The position numbers and the translations under genes are program-made. A stretch of DNA of 64,000 nt from NCBI RefSeq assembly GCF_016859285.1, contig NC_053413.1, positions 12,611,001-12,675,000 of the forward strand. Direction: 5' to 3'. Position 1 is the stretch's first letter, and every line of letters starts with the position of its first letter. Below the pieces are notes generated by a model, which was not told the origin of the DNA, searched no databases, and saw nothing but the letters and a program-made list of their open reading frames with translations. This document shows, in pieces, positions 50,297 through 61,225 of the stretch. This DNA is from Xiphias gladius. Taxonomy: Eukaryota > Chordata > Actinopteri > Istiophoriformes > Xiphiidae.

Positions 50297-53200
50297 GGTC
50301 TCTGTGGCTTCATCCCGGCCCGGTCTGCAGGCTGCGGGGTCGGAATCTCCACCGTGCAGGCGCCCATGCGTTTGTCCCTCACCTCGACCACCGGCAGCCC
50401 GGTGGAGCTCAGCGTCCCCCGCGGAGAGACGGCGGAGGGACTGAGGACACGTATCTCCCAAAAACTCAGACTGCAAACAGACAGAATCGTGCTCCTGCAT
50501 AAAGACAGGTGAGCTGGTGTGTAGACACTGGATCTCTTCAGGACCTCCATTTAGGTCGACTCGCCTACATAATGTGTATGTGTTTTTGTTGCACTGAGTG
50601 CTTTAGAATTGAACTTTTTTCTCCCCATGTGATTTATAAATTAGGCAGCTGACTGCTGGAAAACTGCTGGACCTGGGTGTAGCAGATGGCAGCAAACTGA
50701 CCCTGGTCCCTCTCATCGAAGCTGGTTCAGTAGTAAGTAAACCAATGCACATCTTCTCCTTACTAACATTTTTCACACATATGTAATCAGACTCCTCCTC
50801 ATGGAAGTGTTTTGCCCTGTTTTTACTGCCACAGTGCTCGGCTCCCAAAACTGAAAGGACAATGATGGACGTTTTGGAAAGTTTAACAGAAGTTCAGGTG
50901 AGAGTTTTTATGTAATGTCTTATTAGATGTATGCTGCAAACAGAATGTATGCTGTTGAATGCATGAGTGAGGTGGGGGAACAATACTGTCCTTGAACAAT
51001 TCAAATTATGCACCTGTCTCTGTTTTCCACACATTTTCTGGGACAGGATGTACCGTACCATATCCAAAATATCGACCTGCCATGACTTCATAAAAACAGG
51101 CTTGCACTGTGACACTGCAATTGATCCATTATTCTATCTGAAAAATTCAAAATGGCCAGAACTAGAGTTGCATGGTTTTCATTTGACAGTGACGAATGTA
51201 TGATTCAGCGATTGTCGGAATTGGAAACCCCACACATTCTTGTTTGGCTGTCTCAAGAAAATATGCAAACCCGCAAACATTATTGCACCATGTCAAGAAA
51301 CAATGATTGTACATAATCTAATACATTCTTTATTAAACCAACCCAGGTTTTTTTAGCTCTACAGTAACAAGAAACACTAGCTGCTCGTGTCTGCTTTAGT
51401 ACCAAACCACACTTGTTGTTACCACCATTAACCACAGTTGTCGCAAAAGCACCCAAGACTGAAATCCGAAGGATTATCATTGTAAGACTGAAGTCTTTCT
51501 TTCCTGACTATCCTGCAGATCAGTGACTTCCTCTCTGGGCGCTCACCTCTGACCATTAACCTGGGAATCGGTGCTCACATGATGTATGTGCAGCTCCAGC
51601 TGTCTGCGCAGGATGTGAAGGAGCTGCAGCAGGACGGGGATGCGAGAGCCCGGAGCAGCAGCGAGCTTCAAACTGGCCTGCCTACGGCCGGCAGTGTCAG
51701 CCGCCCTGTCTCGGCCTCAGCCTGGTCTTCCACCAACAATGCAGGCTCCAATACCTCACCTGCTTCCCAAACCTCCACCCAAGCCCCGGACTCTGCTGAC
51801 TCTACACCCCCGGTCCAACCTGGCACTCGGAGACCCAGAACTACCTTTAACTCAACAGCCCCCACTCCAGACTCACCCACCACTGTCCCTGCTATAAACT
51901 GCCATCACTGCTCATCTCTACCTCAATCCTGTCACTCTATAAACACATCTCCCCCTGTTCTTTCAACCATTTCTTTGCCCTCTGGTTGCCCACATGCCAG
52001 CTGTCCACTACATGCAGCCACACCAGTCTGTTCACCTGCTCCCACCGGCTGCAGTCCTGAACCCCCGAGCCCAGTACCACCCTCAACCTTCAAAAAGGTT
52101 AGCCTTACATATTCTACTGCAAAAATCAATCCAAACCACAATGCACTGTCATTGTTTCACCACCATGTATTATTGGCATGAATAAGTAGCATAACTTGTA
52201 CAACAAGCCAGGAAAGAGTTTAAAAAATATTTAGTATTTAATAGTTCCACTCGATTTTATTCCTCATCATGGAAGGGGAAGATGGGAAATAAACTTTTCC
52301 TTTTTCTTTTACAGAGTAATGTTCATGCTTCGTCCACTGCAGAGCTGTGCAAGCAGCCAGGAGCAGTCATAGAAAGTTTTGTGAGCCACTCTCCCGGCGT
52401 CTTCTCCGGGACTTTCTCTGGTAAGTCTTCCTCTGTCTTTTGAGCAGCAGTGGCCTGAGGACGACAACACAAAACAGAACAAAAACGGCACAACACAGCA
52501 AAACACGGCACAGCACAACACAACACAGCGAGAAACAATAGCAGCACAGTTAGATGTCAGCCGTGTCATTCAGTACTAGTTCTTCTTTTTCATTCACATT
52601 TATCCACTTAATTCTCTCTCTCTCTCTCTCTCTACTCTCTCCTTATCTCATCAGGCACTCTGGCTCCTTACAGTCAGGGCAACATCAACCACCCTCGACG
52701 TGGCATCGGCATCATTCTCCAGATTCTCAATGACCTCCTCAGAGCTGCCTGTTACCACCAGGGGGCACCACCCACCCTTCCTCAAAGCCACTGTCCTGTT
52801 TTAAACCTTCCAGTCAGCCCAGTGCTCACAGCAGAGGAGCCCAGCAAAGCAAGGAGCAAACCACTGGTGACCCCGAGGCCGGAGCACTTCAGTAAAGCTT
52901 CAGGTCAGCTTGACCAGATTTTATTTACTGTATACTGTATGTATGTATACTGTGTGTATCTCAGGGACATCGACCAGAAAATAAGAGCGGATATAAACAA
53001 AGAGAATGTTTCAAGCAACCTTCAAATCAAACATGGCCACATTTGCTCACAATAGAAGTCCAAGTGGTTTGAATGACACTGACCAAACTTTCAGTGCTGG
53101 GCTAAATATCAAATATTTATTCACACACCACTGGGTGGAGTGTGAAGACAGTTACTATGTTTAAATTGGGGAAACTCTGTGTTTTGTGTGTGTTTCAGAG

Positions 53201-53866
53201 TCAACGAGTTTGCTACACTTTTAATTTAAACTTTGACTCGTCATTTACTCTTCTGTTCCCTTCCCTTTATTACTTCTGATATTCATTTCAATTATTTTGA
53301 TTTCTCAATTGATTTCTATATCAATTTAATCTCTTTTTGTTATTTTGTTTTTCTGGAGTTACCTGTGTACTTAGACCCTCGGACCTACAATACTATAGTA
53401 CTTTAATTGCAGAGCACGGGTGTGTTCTATTCCTCATCAAACATTTGCCCTGATGAAGGATTTTATCTTGCAATGATCGGACCTCAGTGTAAAGAACCAT
53501 CTTTTCTTCACTTTTTACTCTTCTACCAAAAGCACACACGCCAAATCCATGAGTATATTTCTTTTGATAAGATTATTCATGACAGAACACACTACACAGG
53601 AACTTTTATTTTTGCATAGAGTGTCTAACATTTTCTTATTTCTTCTTGCTCCTGTAGGCGAGGAGAGTCACCCCCTCCGCTCACCCACTGAGGAGGATCA
53701 GACCTTGCACTGTAAGCTAGAGCGCCTTCAGTTTTTGATGCATCAGCGGCGCCTTCGCAGGCGCGCTCGCAGAAGCTCACACCTCTCACAAACATCTCAC
53801 CCGTATGTACCAACATCGTCACCATCGTCCCGAGCCTCCTGGACTGAAAAGATCCACTCGCTGTGA
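50252..53866 (+). CDS. midn: Midnolin
   Basis: Midnolin is a nuclear, stimulus-induced protein that carries immediate-early proteins (FOS, EGR1 and others) to the proteasome without ubiquitin. Seven exons join in frame to 516 aa: 50252-50508, 50645-50732, 50835-50897, 51519-52097, 52315-52420, 52655-52903, 53658-53866. The N-terminus has a glutamine run (about 6-14) from CAG repeats, then a ubiquitin-like domain (about 38-112). The substrate-binding Catch domain is in two parts: [20 protein letters not shown] (from about residue 137) and the part with [12 protein letters not shown] and [13 protein letters not shown] (about 340-395), joined by a Ser/Thr/Pro-rich linker in exon 4. A basic helix [20 protein letters not shown] (466-485) matches the helix used for proteasome binding and nuclear entry. 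After it the protein ends in SWTEKIHSL; the human tail (WKPEVNPD-like) is not seen. An AATAAA lies at 54353-54358. Confidence 0.95.
50898..51518 (+). other. midn intron 3
   Basis: 621-bp intron, nothing further recognised. Confidence 0.8.
52904..53657 (+). other. midn intron 6
   Basis: 754-bp AT-rich intron, nothing further recognised. Confidence 0.8.
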
Positions 53867-54352
53867 TGGCAGTGGCAGCTGGCTGAAGAGCGAGGGAGCC
53901 ATCATGGAAACCAGAATTAACCACCTTTGTGGAATAGGTGAAATAACCGTGGAGTGCACTCTTGGCCGCTAGAGGTTTCTGAGAGGGAGATGCTTTGTTG
54001 CCATTTTATACTATGAGTATTTGTGAAGAATGTACGCCTAAAAGATCTGAGCACTCTTGTTCCTGTGGTTGTCACTGCACTGAGCATGTTGTTTTATCTA
54101 AGTCTGTCTGTCAGTGACTCATGTTACGTAGCATATTTCACAGAAGATTCCAGTGCACATCTTCATGTTATACATCTTTGTGTTTGTACTAAGACCTCTT
54201 ACTGTACGTCTTGTTTATGTATTCAATGCCTTAAACATACATGTCTTGAATGTAAACTTTATGTTTTGATCTGTGCAGAGGATGATGCTCTAAAATATTT
54301 TACTTATGCAATAGTGAGATGTAAACACAAAGAAAGGAAAAAATATCCAAAA

Positions 54353-54358
54353 AATAAA
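54353..54358 (+). terminator. midn: Candidate midn polyadenylation signal
   Basis: AATAAA 490 bases after the stop, followed by a GT-rich word (TTTGTGTGTC near 54391). Confidence 0.65.
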
Positions 54359-54419
54359 GGAAAAGAATGGAAAAACTCAGACTTACTATATTTGTGTGTC
54401 AAGCCCTTTTAAGACATGG

Positions 54420-57400
54420 AACATGTAACAATGCTTCCTTTATCTTATCTTATATCTTCTAAAGTGATGGCTTTCTGACATTCAGGCAGAGGCATCTTTC
54501 ATTTTAATTTCGTTACAGCTTCATTTAGGCATGACAGGTCATTTTACTTTCCCTAAATATGCTCGCACAATATTTGGCACCTGGTGTGTGAGAGGGAGCG
54601 GCGGCTGAAAAGTCATGATATAAGTACAAAGGCTCTCGGTTCCCTCACAGGCTGCATTGCTCAGTTTGGTACAAAGAACTGATCCAGTAAAAAAAAAAAA
54701 AAATTCTTGCCATGAAAAAAAAAGATTTTTAATCACCTCCCATCAAGTCATTAATCCCTCAATTTTACATCTGCTATATCTCTGTAATGAGTAACAAGGT
54801 TTTTGTCTCCAGGTGGCAAGAGTATGTCCCTGGTACACAACACTCCTCAGGGTCTTTGCGGCAGCTTTAAATATTGTTGCCCTCAGTCTTCATCTCCTTC
54901 ACTTTGGCTGCTCCTGTGGATAAAAGGGCATCCGGAGCAGCTGATCTCATAACAGTTTTTCAAGTATTTTTTTTATCTTTTTGTTTGTCGGTTTGCTTGC
55001 CAAAATTCATTTAAGCTTGGCTGCTGTTTCGCACAAATCCCTTGCTCCTCATTCAAAAAGATCCACACCTTCACACAAGGAAGCTGTCAGCTACAAACAG
55101 AGCTTTACTGGACAGCTGACGGTTGTACGCCTTGCTTTAGGCACGTAAGCACGATTCCCCAACTTTTTTATTCTTCCCCTGTAAACAGCATTCAGTACTG
55201 AATAACAGTTGACAGTTGTGCATTGAAACCAAGTGCAGACTACAAAGCTTTCAAAATCAATAAAACATTTTTTGTCCCAGACTGTTGTCATGGTGACATG
55301 AAAATCCATGACTGAAGCAAATGGTCACAAACACGAAAAATGTCACTGCAGGGCAAAGCGTGTCACATTAGATTAAATTGTATTATTTGGAGTCTAGAAA
55401 AACTATTGTGGGAGAAAATGTTGTGATGCTGAAGCCCCTCAGAAGCCAGAGCTGGTGCCCAGTGGTAATATCTGTTCATTTAGTAGCTCCTGGTTCATAG
55501 ACCGAGAGCGGCTAGAACACTTGGTAAATGACTGCATCACTTTTTTGTCCAAAATTTGGCAATTGCTCATTTCAGTTGTAGTGTCCATACTGTTGGCACA
55601 CATCGTGAAAATTAATGTTCTATAAGATATATTTTAAATGTCTATGATCAGTAATGTTGTTGCAGCCGTTCGGTACTGTTATATTCAATTGGGATGTTGG
55701 GGGGAGGGTGTTACCATTTTTCTTAGTCAAGGGAAAGAGAGGGAAGAAAATATGAATAACACCAGGGAGAATCTTGCTTTTTTAAGAAGTCAAACTTGAT
55801 CTTCATCGTCTTTCCCCACCCCAATACGCTTTATAGAATCCCTAACAATTATTTGGAGGAAACAAACTGAGAAGTTTCGAGGGGAAACTCACACACTGCC
55901 ATGTAAATTTTATTTCAAGGGGTCACAAGCCAAAAAGATCAGGAACCACTGCTCTCAACAGTGAAACACTGTTTCTCTGTAATGTATGTTTAACCCCAGG
56001 AAACAGAATGCGAGCAGCAGTGATGTGCAGCCATTCTGAACACCTTCATTTCCTCCATGACAGCAGCTCTATTTTGTACTTTTCTCTGAGGCTGATGACT
56101 CATGAGGATCTTTTGTCCTTTCACCACGGGCCTCCCACAACGACGCAGCGACTGGGTGTGTTGAAAAGAAGCACTGCACCTGTGTTTGCTCTTGAAATAA
56201 TAAGAAAGATAAAACCATGTCCGGTTCCAACCCAAAGAGAATCACATAACCTGCCATTCGAGAGCAGCACCAGCCTTCTCCTCTTCAGTCTCCTCTACAA
56301 GGCCTGCTCTTTCATCGAGGGGCATGGTTTTTTTTTCAGCTATAAAATGATGAACAACACAGCTCAGAGCTGAAGCTTAAGTGTTGATGTCGTTTTAGGT
56401 GGAGGTCTGCAGATGGGAATGATCAGGTGTGCAGAGGAGCTGCAGCAGCGTGTGAAAGGCCAGAGATCTGACTATAGTTGGTAGATGTTTTAACACTCAG
56501 AATTTTTGGACTCATATGACCGTACCCTGATGACTGTCTGTGCTGCAGATCCAGTGTTGATGGAGGGGCACACCATGCACGCACCCAATGAAATCAAGAT
56601 GACGTCATCCAGACTGCTTGACTTGCTCAATGTAGCTTCATATTTAGCGTGCAGACATGAGAGTGGTATTAATCTTCTCACTTAACTCTCACCAAGAAGG
56701 CGAACAAGCATATTTCCCATGATGTCAAACTATTCCTTTCAGACACAATATGTAACAGTGTGAAAAAGGATGGGGCAGATGACATCTGGCTGGGCCTTGG
56801 ACCTCCTACACAAATGTATCTTCCACCCTCTTCACTTCCTACACATGGCATTCACACACACTTCACTGCTTACAGATGCATGTACAGACAGATCTACCTC
56901 CCACACAGCCGAGTTGGACATTGGCCGAATTCAGGCCCCACACATTTGACCAGCAATGGCCATAATGACTCACACAAACTGGTGCATACAAACAAAGCAC
57001 TTGAAACATGCAAAATAAACATCCTTTAATATTTAATTTCATGTTCCTGACAAGTCAGCTTGATGGACAATAACACATATGAAAGTGCAAGGTATACATG
57101 ATACTTATTGAGCGTTATAATTCATCTGACTACACTGAAACAACTTTAATTGAGGAATCAAAAGAATAATGTTGAGCAGTGTTCTCATCAAACTAGGAGA
57201 GATTATTACATTTTTTTGTCTAGAAGCGACACGTCCTTTATTGAAAGTGGGATAAGTTGTGGGTGTGATAGAAAATGACAAAAGTAAGTGGGTTTATCGT
57301 TTAAATATCATTTTTAAAGAAGAATTCAACTTAAACCCAGATTCAGCTCAGACAGATAGTCTGTGTTTTATGTAACATGTAATATAAACAGAATAGCAAG

Positions 57401-58560
57401 GCTTCAGTTTCTTCATGAGCAAAGACTGTAATACTGTACTGGACACGTGTTGATTAATGAAGTTAAGTTGTTGGGCCCTTGGTTTCCTATTTCCTATACA
57501 TATGCATGTGAATGTATGTTTGGCAAAGTGACCATTGGATGGAAGATATATGTTGATATGTACTGACCAACCAGAATGAGTTTCTTTGTTATCTAGAAAA
57601 CTATAAAAGATTAGGTTTGCTCTCTGTTAGGAGAGACAGGGATGTTTTGCCGATATGTGTGCGTGGCTGTCTCCTATTATGATCAATAATAATCAGATTA
57701 ATATTCAAATCCGTCAGTGTCTGTGCTTTATATGTGTCTGTGTCCAGAGTGTTGACAGAATTTCCACCATAGTGGGTGTACAATTTCTTAATGCATTATG
57801 TTTTTCGATAGGAAATGCCTTAGACACATGTATAAATTTAGATAATGTTGAGACAAAATTGTGTTTGACGCCAAGCCATTAATAGATATCTTCTGTCCTT
57901 ACAGAAAACAGACGGGCCATATTTCCATCCAATCTTCTCTCCAATGGCTAATTAAGACATGTGTGTACACAAGAATTAGTTTGTAACATCTCAACTATTT
58001 CTGAGGCCAATCATGGTCCAAAATGCAACTTGGACAAGTGTGATGCAGAAACATGAAACTTCCAGCCCACATACACTAAGAGGAGACAGTGAAGCAGGTT
58101 CATCTTGTGTCCGGCAGACACGGGTGATCACATAACCTCCTTGGCGGATGTAAAAATGGATACATCACGTGTTAGATCACATTCTGGACACATGGACACT
58201 CCTCTTTGTGTTTAAGTATTTGTACCTCTGCTGCTGTGGTGAGCATGTGAACAGTGATTACCTCTTTAGTTCAGAAGATTCACATGATAAAAATTTGTTT
58301 ACCACTGAAAACCGGCCTGGTTTCAGACATACACCTGATCAAATAATTAACAGATAATAGTAAAAAGAAATGGCTCACGTTTAGCAAATAATTTGGTGGA
58401 AATTAAGTATATTCAAAAGAAGGCTAATAATACATTCAACTCATAAATCATGACATACTTTCCATGATATTACAATAGTTGTTCGTTTGCATATTTAGAT
58501 TCATAGTTTACCGTTAAAACCATGGTGTTACATCATCCAGTACAGAAGGTGGCGGTGTTG
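54420..58560. other. midn-cirbp intergenic region
   Basis: 4.1 kb with no recognised gene. A full CRE TGACGTCA lies at 56600-56607. Open frames here are short and lack splice context. Confidence 0.6.
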
Positions 58561-58706
58561 AGCGGTCATGTTACCCGGTGACCCGCCCTTACACCGGCAG
58601 AAGAAGACATCGGCGCGCAGCGCGCTGAAAAGCGGAGTTCCATCTCTGCTCTCTCATTCGACCTGCGGCTCCGCTCGACATCCTTGTGATATCCACGAGT
58701 GAAAAG
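58561..58706 (+). promoter_or_regulatory. cirbp: cirbp promoter and untranslated first exon
   Basis: GC-rich block with a donor AAAAG/GTAAAG at 58706-58707. The matching acceptor TTTTTTAG at 59434-59441 opens the coding exon 11 bases before the ATG. A YY1-like word AAAATGGCGCC lies in the intron near 59084-59094. The transcription start is inferred. Confidence 0.6.
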
Positions 58707-59452
58707 GTAAAGGCTCTTTTTCTGAACAGCGTGTACCGGACTTCACGGTATATTTTGTGTAAATTACACATTTTTACGTACATCTGCTTTTACGAGGCAT
58801 GAATGACGTGCAATATTTAAAAACAAAAAACAAACTTCATTTAAATACTAATTTAATGAATTTGATAGCAATGTAAATTATTCACACATCACACCGTGCT
58901 AAATGCTGTGAATTGTGCTGCTGTACACAAAAAAAGGCGTGTAAAATTTGGTGGAGTTTGTTCACTGGCCGCGTTTTAGTTCGTAAATCAGAACAGTTAC
59001 ATAACCCGGAGAATAAGACAGCTGAAGCGGATTCTTTATTCGGTCAGTGAAACAAAAGTGAGGAGCTGCAGCTTGATGTTACAAAATGGCGCCGAAAGGA
59101 AAAAAGCTACCCAGCTAATCCGCTAACCAAACGGTACCACGTTTACGGGCCTGAGGCCTAGCCCGACATCCTCTGCCAGTGACTGATTTAATTTAATTGA
59201 ATTTACATTTTTTATTATTATTTTTTAGTTTGTCTTATTTACTGCATTTTTTAAGCACTAGAAGAAAAGGCTTTGTCACAAATATGCAGGTAATGACGCT
59301 CATCAAGTATAACGGGACCAGTGACCTACTTTTGCCGCTGGCGGTGTTTGCCCCTGTTTATTAAAGCAGGGAGTAGTTTTACAGATCTATGTAAATTTGT
59401 GTGTTAGTTTCAGGTGGTTTTTGGCGTTTTTATTTTTTTAGCTATACTGAAG

Positions 59453-59991
59453 ATGTCGGACGAGGGTAAACTGTTCATCGGAGGACTGAGCTTCGAGACC
59501 AACGAGGAGTCTCTGGCTGCGGCCTTCGGCAAATACGGAACCATAGAGAAAGGTGAAGCCTCCTTCGTTTCAACCAATTTTATTTTTACGTAGTAAATCA
59601 TTGTCCACAAAGTTATTTTAAGTCAATGTTTGACAGTACGTGCCCTAATGAGCTTTATTTTTTATTTTATTTTATTTTATTTATTTTTTTTGTGGGGGGG
59701 GTTTCTTCCCTCCATTAGTGGATGTGATCAGAGACAAAGAGACAGGAAGATCTCGCGGTTTCGGCTTTGTGAAATATGATAATGCAGAAGATGCAAAAGA
59801 TGCATTGGACGCCATGAACGGCAAGGTAAATCATTACACGATTATCCACTATATTAAAATTTTTGCAATTAGATTTTATTTTGCATGTCCCAAAATACAG
59901 TCTTTACATTGTTCCTTCTGTGCAAACATCTGTCCATGCATACATGTTTATACAGGTCTGTGTGCAGTATATATTTATCACTGTTGGGCCT

Positions 59992-60045
<54 letters not shown>

Positions 60046-61225
60046 TTATGGAGATTTTGTTTAATTTCTTTTTTAATTCGCTTTGATGCCTTTTGTGTTG
60101 CAGACTCTAGATGGTCGGGCTATTCGCGTGGATGAAGCAGGAAAGGGTGGGCGCTCCAGAGGAGGTTTCGGTTCAGGCCCACGAGGTGGCAGATTCAGTG
60201 GGTCCCGGGGGAGAGGTGGACGTGGTTACTCCAGAGGTTAGCGCTGGCAGTCTAAATACATTGTGATTTGTTCTGTTTACTGTTAATTCTTCCATACTTA
60301 CCTTGCTTTATCAATATATTTTTATTGACTTTGGAGGTGGGGGATACAATGGAGATAGGGGATATGGTGACAGGAGTTATGGTGACAGAAGCTTTGGAGG
60401 TGGAGAAAGGAGCTTTGGTGGTGGTGGATACAGAAGTGGGGGATACTCCTCAGGTGGCTACAGAGAAAATAGGTAAGTAAACTTCTGACACACTTGAGAC
60501 TTGCTGACAAACTACTGGTAGGACTTAATTTAATGCATTCATGTAAATTAAATTGTTTGCCTAATTTCCAGGGGCCAGGGTGGATATGGTGACCGCTCTG
60601 GATCATACCGCGATGGATATGACAGCTATGGTAAGCATGAATGATATGCATTTGTATTGTTTGTAGACTTATGTTGGGGCTGTCATTTTCAAACTTAAGA
60701 TATATAACACTAAACGAACTTTTGGACACAGTATTAAACTTAATTTACTTTAAATCCAGTATAATGACATTGAATGGAAAAAAAATAGAAAAATACATAG
60801 TTGGCAGAGGTACACTGAGATTTCTTAACGTCTCATCACACTAGATGTTGTCAAACACTGAATTCAGACAATTTCACAGCCCCAACATATAAAGATGTGT
60901 ATCATGTATGCCCCTCAGTTTTTTTTTTTTTTTTACTTGAGCCCAAGTTGATGCCTCATTGTATCCCATTGGTAAATTTTGCTAGCCCCCCGCCCCGCTC
61001 TGATAAAGAGGCTGGCAAACAATTTGAAACATATTAGTCAACGTTCAGCATCTGCTATTCTAATATTGCTCGTATCTCAGCTGATGGAGCCCCTTAGGCA
61101 AAAAAATGAGGGAGGGTTTTTGGACTGTCTGGTGGGTTGACGGGGATGTTGTGAAACTCCAGTGTTGGAACTTTCAGTGTCTTTACCTGTGTGCCCACTT
61201 CTTATCCTCAGCTACACACGAGTAA
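59453..61225 (+). CDS. cirbp: Cold-inducible RNA-binding protein
   Basis: CIRBP is a small glycine-rich RNA-binding protein induced by mild cold and stress; it stabilises mRNAs and affects alternative polyadenylation. Six coding exons join in frame to 182 aa (human 172): 59453-59552, 59719-59825, 60104-60236, 60337-60472, 60572-60630, 61212-61225. One RRM spans about 5-83 with RNP2 LFIGGL (7-12) and RNP1 RGFGFVKY (46-53). The rest is an RGG/YGG-rich disordered tail ([34 protein letters not shown]) ending in DSYATHE, close to the human end. Start [12 protein letters not shown] is typical. The exon 4 acceptor is an unusual GAG with a weak pyrimidine tract. Other 3' exons at 63374 and 63564 suggest alternative ends. 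Confidence 0.96.
59994..60042. repeat. TTA trinucleotide repeat
   Basis: About 16 TTA units in cirbp intron 2, 60 bases before the exon 3 acceptor. Confidence 0.95.

Noticed and set aside
50116-50550. Minus-strand 144-aa and 88-aa frames opposite midn exon 1
   Set aside because: Antisense shadow of the CAG-repeat exon; the plus-strand frame is clearly midnolin.
51579-52181. 200-aa frame as a complete gene
   Set aside because: It is the inside of midn exon 4 running into the intron.
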